A program made the translations under genes and the position numbers. Positions 56,629-64,000 of a DNA stretch of 64,000 nucleotides are shown here, piece after piece (the stretch's first letter is position 1; each line of letters starts with the position of its first letter). The stretch lies in contig JACGCK010000187.1 of assembly GCA_014925825.1 (NCBI GenBank), forward strand, positions 22,351 to 86,350. Reading direction: 5' to 3'. The notes under the pieces were generated by a model that searched no databases, had not been told where the DNA came from, and saw nothing but the letters and a program-made list of their open reading frames with translations. Source of the stretch: Pholiota molesta (Eukaryota; Basidiomycota; Agaricomycetes; Agaricales; Strophariaceae).

Positions 56629-58189
56629 TCAGTTTTGGGAGCGCCGGCGATGCTTGCGCTGCCGACGCCCACGCCGGCGCTCATCCATAGACTCGTTGTA
56701 TACCATCGTCTCGAATCCGTTCACCTCATCAGCCGTTACCTGATGGCGGCCCCAAAGTTCCCGTAGCACCAGAATGGCGAGCTGGGTTTCCGGAATTCTC
56801 AGCAATAGTGCCGGGTGTAGCAGGTCGGATACACGTGAAGGAGGTACATTGCGCACCAGCCACAGGATGGTGGCCTCCGATACTGTCCCCATAGGCGCAC
56901 TGGCGCGATCCGTGGGATGAGAACTCGACGACTCGGACGACGGGGCTGGCGCCGGCGGCGAAGATGATGATGATGGCAATGGTGATGTCGAGCCATTGCT
57001 TTCGGGAATGGGATTTAGGTAATTCCACGTGTGCATCGACGACGATGACATGCCATCCGAGGACAATGGCGGCGAGTAGCTCGCATTCGTATAACCCATG
57101 AGCTCAGGCAACGGAAGCCAAGCATCGCTAGCGATCGACTGCGCATCTGGGTCAAGCAGGTGGTGCGTCTCATCCCCAACGTACCCTGTTGGTGGAATTA
57201 CAGTATGCGGGGTCCACGATGGCAACGACAACGACATCGACGGCGATGACATGGCTGCGTCGGGCATACTCCAGATGTCGGCCATCATCGACTCATACGC
57301 CATTTCCATCAGTTCGACCGCGCTGAATCCAACCTGCAGGTGGGTATTGGCCTGCTGGCTGAATGACGGCGGCTCTTCTCCGCTTGAAGTCGTCTCTATC
57401 GATCTCGCTATCACTGGAATGTTCGCGTCGCCTGAGGGCGGCGAGCATGGCGGCGGTGGCGACTGGCCTGCTGGGCGCTCCGAGTCGTCGCCGCTGTTGA
57501 GCCATGTCTGGCTCGCAGCATCATGCCTTTGGAGTTATCGGGGTAATCAGCCTCATTTCTTTCAGTGCGACGGAATCTGACTTACATCGACGCCTCGAAT
57601 GGAGACCATTGGGTCAGAAAATCGCTAGCAATAACGATCAGTTGCCTTTCTCTTAGGGTGGTCTGAGTTTAACTTACATCGGAGAGCCCGTGGAGGCTCG
57701 TTGGGCCTCGACATCTCCCCCGAGGTGGCTGGTGATATGTCCAGCCCCAAGTGGGCTCTCGGATTGTATGTTTGATAATTCATTCCACCCTAAGATGGAA
57801 CGGTCGTAGTCTGCTCGTGCGGCGGTTCCTATCCATCGATCAAATGGATAAGCTGCTATTCCTCAAACCAGATTATACCACCACTCACCTTCGTTATTCG
57901 AAGGACCCAGAGCCTGCGATGTGGGCTCGGGCGGGCGCTGCTGGGAATGGAGGCCATGAGGTGAAGCAGTACGGTGCGCTCGGTGCGCAAGAAGCGCATC
58001 GGGTGCCATGGGGCCGGGCGACTGCTGTATCTGTGCGTACGGGGTGTATTCTTCATCCCCGGGTTGGGGAAGGCTATCCATAAATCTAGGGTGCTTCCTC
58101 GTTGCACTAGTGTCGGGTTCGTTCGAGGCGCGTTGGTTCGGAGAGGAGGGCATGAAGGCGATAAGAGATTTTTTCAGGGTCATTGTCAT
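56629..58189 (-). CDS. Alpha-family protein, intact (alpha-D)
   Basis: Exons 58189-57889, 57810-57678, 57624-57586 and 57526-56629 join exactly in phase (456 residues) with gtgagt, gtaagt and gtaagt donors. This is the best-preserved alpha copy. N-terminus MTMTLKKSLIAFMPSSPNQR; exon 2 LGWNELSNIQSESPLGAGHI; exon 4 with GFSAVELMEMAYESMMADIW, the domain GTVSEATILWLVRNVPPSR, RELWGRHQVTADEVNGFE, and the basic end RRRGRRQRKHRRR. Differences from alpha-C are mostly substitutions and whole-codon indels. Probably nuclear; function unknown. Its start is 1049 bp from the beta-F start on the other strand. Confidence 0.78.
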
Positions 58190-59238
58190 GGCCTCGCATC
58201 TTTATACCGGCTATGTTCGGTTGGCGCTTGGTGGTCCCTGCTTCATCATACGCTGCGTGGAATACTGATCTCTATCTGGTCTGCGCCATGAATGACTCTA
58301 CCTTCCTATGACGGTGAGCCGTTCTTGTTCTCGAGATTGTGATTTCTTTAACTTTAACAGAGAGCGTTCCAAGAGCGTTCTCGAAAAAAGAGTTAGTTAG
58401 CCGTGAAAACTCCCGACCACAAGTTTTTTTGAATAAGGATCCATGTTGGTCCTCGGTCCTCTCGAATGGTCAGGTGTGAACAGGAGCCCATTTATGGCGT
58501 CCCTCTTGTATTCTTGTGATCATTTCCAGAAGATCAACCGCCGCTTGCGCTGGGAACAGTCCGTACTTAGTCTGTCGCGTATACCAGATTTTAATTATAT
58601 TGCGCTTTGCAGAGCTAAATATAAACTTCGACGACCTAGTCATAACCGCATACCGGCAAGGTCTCCACTGAAAACAAGGCGCCGCTGACCTGAGGCATGC
58701 GGGACCAATTTTGAACATGGAAGGATGTCAGATTGCATGTTCAAAAATGACTAGGAACTTATTTCTAATGGTGGTTTCGGGCGCTCTCGCATTTATTGGA
58801 CCTGTGGTGTTGCGGAAAACTCCGAGTGGCCTGCATCGAACCATGGATTCTTCCTCGATGCCTGAAATGGGTGTACGAGCAGCAATAGTACTATTATTGT
58901 CTATGATCGCAGAAGTTCGCCTATTAATCCTTACCCGACTTTTGGAGTTTGCCAGTCATTTTGTCAGCCGATTAGAATTGGAAGCGTCTTTTTATCCCTC
59001 GACATATTTAGTGAGTTAGATGGAGACGATACAAATGAGAGAGGCCTAGGACGAGGATCTTCCACCAGGGTAGGAAACACTAGTCGAGTCATTCGTAGCT
59101 TCGACAATAATCAGATCCTTGGAATCCCAACAATGCATTGTGGAGGGACAGGGTCCACGAGATGCAACCAAATAGGCACAACACAAAGAAGCGAGGCCAA
59201 CAGAAAAACTCCGAAAAACTTCTTCATCCTCCCCATGG
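58190..59238. promoter_or_regulatory. Divergent alpha-D/beta-F intergenic region
   Basis: Counterpart of 45122-46173 with the same conserved blocks. It retains strong similarity although the beta gene it serves is broken. Confidence 0.55.
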
Positions 59239-60816
59239 ATCCCAGGCCACCAAAACGCAGTTCCAGTGAAGCGCAAATCCCAATGCGCAAAACATGTCGA
59301 CGCCGTCACCCCAAGAGTGGCGGTTTATAGACACTGCGACGACGGGGCTAAACATGGACGAGTCAGCCCGACTATTGGGTGGCCGCTCAACATCGCGTCG
59401 CAGCCAGTACCAGCAGCCACCGATACACTCGCAGCCGCCCTTCCCACCAGCTGCGGTAATTGCGGTAAGCATGTGGCCTGCCTCGCAAACTAGCCACACG
59501 TTTGAACTGACGGACGAACAGCCATTGTACAATTTTTTAGCAATGGTAGTTCCACCGAAGGGTGGAACGACACTTCAAATTATGGATCTGGGAGCGCCCA
59601 TAGCGCTGGCCAGATCGCCAGCACCCTCGACGGATGATCGAGCCCCCAAAGGACTCAATGCCCTCCCCGATGTAAGTTCAATGAAGTCCCACCCTTGTAC
59701 GTGGTCTGATCATAGCTAGGATTTCAACGACTGCGGGTGCCATCAGCAAGGCCGTCTCGAATCAAAGTTGAAGAGGCGGAGCCTTATCGAATGGAGCAGG
59801 TCGACCACCGTCGACTAGCACGGTTGACCCATCCACACATGGTGTTGCGCCCCCTCTCGATGCTTCTACCAGTCCTGCGTCAGCAAGGTGAAAACCCAGA
59901 TATGGTGGATGGCTCACATTTGGCGGCAGATGTGTGTGCTCAGCTGCAGTTTCTTATCCTACATTGTCGTCGTCGTCGTCATTATCTCTGTCGGGGCGTA
60001 TATCAACGTACTCAACTCTTGCGGGTGCACTCTCGTCATCGTCGTCGTCCACAGTTCTCGTCCACGTCTTCGTCTTCGTATCGGCTTCTGTTTCTGCATC
60101 GTCGCCATCCTCACAATCCGCATCCACACCTTCATTGTCATCGCTTGCGCCATCGTCATCGTTGTCCGCCTCCGCGTCTCGTCTCTCTCTCCCTTGTCGG
60201 GCTCGTTATCGGCACCTGCCAAGGACTCGTTAGCGGATTCAACGCCACGAATGGGTGTGAGGTTGCCGCAGCTAGTTGGATCGAGCGTCGCGTTACCATC
60301 GTCATCGACATCACTGAGACTGGCTAATGAAAATCGGAATGCAATGTCTGGACAGACAGCCAGCACAGACGTGGATCACTCACCAACACCTTCGATGGCG
60401 AATCACACCATGGACGCCATTGCTTCAGATGCGCTGCCACAAGGGCTGAGCGAGGAAGATCTCGATCTGCAAACGACTCAGCGGCGTAATAGTACTGAGA
60501 ATATTGACTGGCAGCACCAGAGCGCCGCGTCCGCGTTCCCGACGCAGCCTTGCTGGGATGGCTAATCCGAAATGTGAGTGCCGCCGCCCTCAGGGGGCTG
60601 ATAAACCGGGAGTTCTTGCTGGGGCCCCGGAACAGCGCCTCCAACATTCAGATGGTCCGCGAGGCCGCACAGAGGCACGGAGTCGCCGCGGAAGATGTCG
60701 AAGAGTGCGTGAAGAAGGTTTTTATGGGTGCTGCAGAGCTGGCGATGCTTGTGAACTATGACATTTCGTACGAGGTGCGTCGAGTGCTTTCAATGTGCCG
60801 TTCAGCTGGTCATTGA
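59239..60816 (+). pseudogene. Beta-F: broken beta copy with stop-codon loss
   Basis: Counterpart of beta-E. Exon 1 loses one base (about 59311), turning the frame into a stop after RRRHPKSGGL. Another base is missing before the exon-1 donor. Exon 3 has frame-shifting indels in the Ser codon repeats (59,950-60,180) and an about 115-bp deletion near 60,513 just before the conserved domain. The domain itself is open (LGWLIRNVSAAALRGLINRE; QMVREAAQRHGVAAEDVEEC). The terminal TGA of beta-E is TCA here, so the frame runs on to SMCRSAGH. Likely non-functional, although the domain could still be made from the Met at 60550. Confidence 0.7.
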
Positions 60817-61149
60817 ACTTGTCGTGGATAATAGGATATGGATTGGCTTGTAGCAAGCGGCACATGAAGCTGCAGTGGGACCACGGAGAGCAGGGAATGG
60901 GATACAGAAGGCCGTCGAGGATACGGACGTCGGAAGAAAATGCTATCGATGGGAAGAGGATACCTGGCGACTTCCACGATTCTCGCGAGACCGGCCCGTG
61001 ACTTTTCATTGCATTATTTTTCTCTGCTGTCCTCTGCCTCTAATGCCCCCAGATCATATAAACATCACCCAATTATCCTATCCAAACAGACATGTTCATA
61101 TTTCACATTTTCTGCATTTTTTTTTTGAGCCGATCTGTATAAACGTCCC

Positions 61150-61623
61150 AAACCGTGGAAGGCACTGATATTTTCACCATCACTTCAAATGTCTCGAACA
61201 CGAAAGAGTGGTTCATCGATCTTCATCGATATAACGTTCATGGGTTCAACATCATTTTCAGGGTGTCCCAATTAAATACTGTTCTACATACTGTTCACAA
61301 AGAATCCCATATATATATATACATAAATAGGCCGGATTAGTTCTTCAGACCAGATGATAATTTACCGCTGGTAGCCTTTTGAGAGGCAAAAACAGAAGTG
61401 AATAGAGTTTTCCGTGACTCGAATAAACAGTCTGTTATTCATCAAAGTGATAGTGATAGTGATAGATTATACACAGCACTGGCCCCTCCTGGGCCGCTGT
61501 GTCCCGAAGGTTATCCCGATACATGCCAGCTACGTATCTTCGCCTAAAGTGAGTTATCAGGCGGTCCACAACACAACGAAGCGAGGCCAACAGGAAAACT
61601 CCGAAAAAATTCTGCATCCTCCC
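61150..61623. other. Spacer between beta-F and beta-G; no gene
   Basis: AT-rich with an (at)n run at about 61308-61320 and a 'gtgatagtgatagtgatag' microsatellite at about 61446-61465. No coding unit supported. Confidence 0.4.
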
Positions 61624-62972
61624 CATGCATCCCAGGCTCCGAAACGCAGTTTCAATGAAGTGCAAAGCTCAAAACACAAACGATATCGACGCCGTCACCC
61701 CAATGAGTGGCAGTTTATAAACACCGCGACGACGGGGCTGAACACGGACGGGTCAGCCCAACTGCTGGGTGGCCGCTCAAGCCAGTACCAGCAGCCACCT
61801 ATACACTCGCAGCTGCCCTCCCCACCGGCTGCGGTAATTGGCGGTAAGCGTGTGGCCTGCCTCGCGAATTAGACACACGTTGAACTGACGACGGACGAAC
61901 AGCTATTGTCCAATTTTTTAGCAATGGTAGTTTCACCCAAGGGTGGAACAACACTCCAAAGGTGGAACAACACTCCAAACTTAGGATCTGGGAGCGACGT
62001 AGGCGCTGACCAGATCGCCAGCACCCGACAGAGTGACCGAGCCCTCAAAGGACTCAATGCCCTCCCCGATGTAAGTTCAATGTGGTCCCACCCTTGTATC
62101 GTGGTCCGATCACCAAGGCCGTCTCGAAATCAAACTTGAAGAGCCTGAGGTCGCATCGAATGGAGCAGCTCGACCACCATCGACTAGCATGGTTGACCCA
62201 TCCACCCATGGTCTTGCGCCTCCTTTCGATGCGTCTACGATCCTGCGTCAGAGATGTGAAAACCCAGATATGGTGGATGGCTCACATTTGGCGGCAGATG
62301 TGTATGCTCAGGTGCCAGTGTCTTATCCCAGGTCGCCGTCGTCATCATTATCTCTGTCGGGGCGTATATCGACATACTCACTCTTGCGGGTGCACTCTCG
62401 TCATCGTCATCGTCGTCATCCATACGTCCCTCGTCCACGTCTTCATCATCGGCTTCCGTTTCCGCATCGTTGCCATCCTCACAATCTGCATCCGCATCTT
62501 CATCGTCGCCGGTGGCGCCATCGTCACCGTTGTCTGCGTCCGAACCCTTGTCTCTCTCGCCCTCGTCGCGCGCGTTGCCGTCACCTGTCATGGATTCGTT
62601 AGCATATTAAACGCCACGGATGGGTGGGACATCGCCACAGCCCGTTGGGTCGCGCATTGCGGCGTTACCGTCGCCATCGTCATCGTTGAGACCTGGTTGA
62701 GACTAGCTAATGATAATCAGACTTCAATGTCTGGGCAGACAGCCAGCACAGACGTGGATTGCTCATCGACATCCGTGGAGAATCGCACCGCGGACCCCGC
62801 TGCTCAAGATGTGCTGCCACGAGCGCCGAGCGAGGGAGAGATCAATCTGCAAACGACTCAGCGGTATGATAGTACCGAGAATACTGACTTCCACTCACCA
62901 TCTGCTCCTCGTAGCAGCGAAGCATCGCGAGCATCAGCGTCGTCGTCCTCGACATTGGTCAAACAGAATTGA
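61624..62972 (+). pseudogene. Beta-G: extra beta copy truncated before its C-terminal domain
   Basis: Exon 1 (from MHPRLRNAVS) is frame-shifted. Exon 2 begins AAGGGTGG (61939) and contains a 19-bp direct duplication 'aaggtggaacaacactcc'. The donor and the inverted CCACCCTT partner (62088-62095) are kept. Exon 3 follows beta-E to SRASASSSSTL, then at about 62958 fuses to sequence corresponding to about 48,400 in segment 1. The conserved domain is deleted. It has no alpha partner of its own, so it is an additional unequal-exchange product. Confidence 0.65.
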
Positions 62973-62999
62973 CAACTGCAAGTACTCAGGCCCGTTCGC

Positions 63000-64000
63000 C
63001 ATATCGTCGTCGCGAGCTAATAGCGATACTCAGCTGCATGCTGCTAACATAGATCGAAGCTACTCACTAACGATGGTATCAATCCATCCTTTATCATCGT
63101 TTCATTGTAGTCGGAGTGGCAGCGCCGAGCGAGTCAAGATAGCGTACGTGTGTAACGACCGTATCTGGGGTAAGATTAACTCGACCCTCCGATGCCATGT
63201 CCTTGCTATCAAGCTTGTTGAGAACGAGAAACAAAGCCAGGTATTAACTTCAATCAACTTTCACAGCAAGACATCCCACTATAGGGCATTCCAGAAAAGG
63301 GTAGGTCGTATTCTATAACCATGTCTGATCTGAGAGCGCCCCCGGCGCGGTAAGGTCACCAGCAGCCTCGACAGAAGCGCCGAGTTCAAAAGGATCTCGA
63401 CGCCCTCCCAGATGTAAGCTGAACACGGATCCCACCCTTGTATAGTATACCCGATAGGAGTCTCACAATGGATGCGTATTAGAGCTGCCTCACTGACACC
63501 ATCGTCGTCGTCGCGTGCGGCTGCAAATACATAAGCATCCCGCTGATAGATGGTAATTTGGAGCTACGCACTGGCGATGTCGGCGATCGCAGAACGATAG
63601 AGAGCCGGAGTATGAGGTGGACTTTCTGGAGTGTCGAACGATAGTGAAGGTTACCGATCTCGGCCGAGAGAATGTCGACGAATGCGCGATGAGGATCGGT
63701 GAGCACGACGGTGGGTTCGCCAGTGTGGAATATATTCCGTGAGCGATGCCGTCCTGGCTGCGGTATGTTAATCCATTGAGACTGTATGCAATTTGGTCGT
63801 TGAACTCACTGCGCAAATGGATTCACCTTGGAGAGGCGGCAGCGGGCACACACAGCGGTCGACGGTCGTGATACGTATGGAAAGAGCCGTTACAGTCTCC
63901 TGGAAGTTGTCCGACGTCTACATCAGAACGTTACATCTTGGGCGTCGAGCTGTGAGTTCATCCGACAAATCCGTCGAAGAAAGAACTGGCTAGAGTTGGT
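63000..64000. pseudogene. Relics at the right end of segment 2
   Basis: 63000-63130: epsilon exon remnant, as at 48500-48680. 63297-63439: orphan exon-2 module (AAGGGTAGG ... CCACCCTT) ending with 'cccagatgtaagct'. 63490-63990: counterpart of 49150-49650 with frame-breaking differences. No intact gene. Confidence 0.4.

Larger units (their letters stand above)
51250..64000 (+). repeat. Segmental tandem duplication, segment 2 (runs to window end)
   Basis: Second copy of 36450-49740, same orientation. It contains an extra truncated beta copy (61.6-63.0 kb) and lacks about 1.5 kb corresponding to 36.9-38.5 kb. Homology is still present at the last base of the window, so the right border is not seen. 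Confidence 0.85.

Noticed and set aside
59294..59719. Coding reading VVPPKGGTT through beta exon 2
   Set aside because: Splicing at the gtaagc donor and acag acceptor puts exon 2 in another frame (EGWN...), which also aligns with alpha. The PPKGG frame is not kept in intact copies.
6535..63439. Straightforward MITE interpretation of the GGGTGG...CCACCC modules
   Set aside because: In several cases homology continues beyond the inverted repeats and target duplications are not evident. The modules are exon 2 of gene copies, so mobility is only one of two hypotheses kept in the findings.
1..64000. rRNA, tRNA, CRISPR or telomeric repeats
   Set aside because: No cloverleaf candidates, rRNA-like conserved blocks, spaced direct-repeat arrays or TTAGGG runs were noticed. 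tRNA absence was judged by eye only.

Overview
The window is nuclear DNA of a filamentous basidiomycete, most probably an Agaricomycete. Genes are split by GT-AG introns of about 50-60 bases. There is a Plavaka-like transposase relic and a RecQ-like helicase/DUF6589 pair typical of mushroom-forming fungi, and the single-copy genes (Sec2-type Rab exchange factor, NIMA-family kinase, 2OG-Fe(II) oxygenase) have fungal architecture. I found no rRNA, tRNA or CRISPR. All gene models are hand-spliced from the sequence, with no transcript or database support.

Layout. 1-1921: 3' part of a minus-strand SAP plus Crypton/Ndc10-like gene. 2371-3293: dead Plavaka-like fragment. 3540-9751: decayed and one better-preserved member of a repeated family here called alpha, mixed with relics. 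10321-13450: an inverted partial duplicate (SDR 3' part, gene X copy 1, kinase 3' end) of the block at 22370-33453. 14567-16001: SEC2-like gene. 18925-22518: NIMA-like kinase. 23177-29216: a 6.04-kb DNA transposon with about 228-bp inverted ends, a 9-bp target duplication, and convergent helicase and DUF6589 genes. 29563-31216: gene X copy 2, whose end is broken by a 1198-bp CACTA-like foldback element (31062-32259). 32885-33453: SDR 5' part. 34341-35845: intact 2OG oxygenase. About 36.4-49.7 kb and 51.2-64.0 kb: two copies of a segmental tandem duplication.

The duplicates give internal controls. The inverted copy at 10.3-13.5 kb is an empty site both for the 6-kb transposon and for the foldback element, so both insertions and their target duplications can be read from this one sequence.

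The accessory half is built around two paralogous genes of unknown function. Alpha (minus; intact at 43603-45121 and 56629-58189) and beta (plus; intact at 46174-47866) are transcribed divergently from a 1.05-kb intergenic region. They share the architecture of a disordered Pro/Ser-rich N-terminus, a short conserved exon 2 bracketed by an inverted repeat, a long low-complexity region and a conserved C-terminal helical domain of about 80 residues. Each alpha copy tends to lie next to a decayed short-chain dehydrogenase (SDR) remnant in convergent orientation, which implies an ancestral block X - SDR - alpha - beta that was copied, inverted and eroded.
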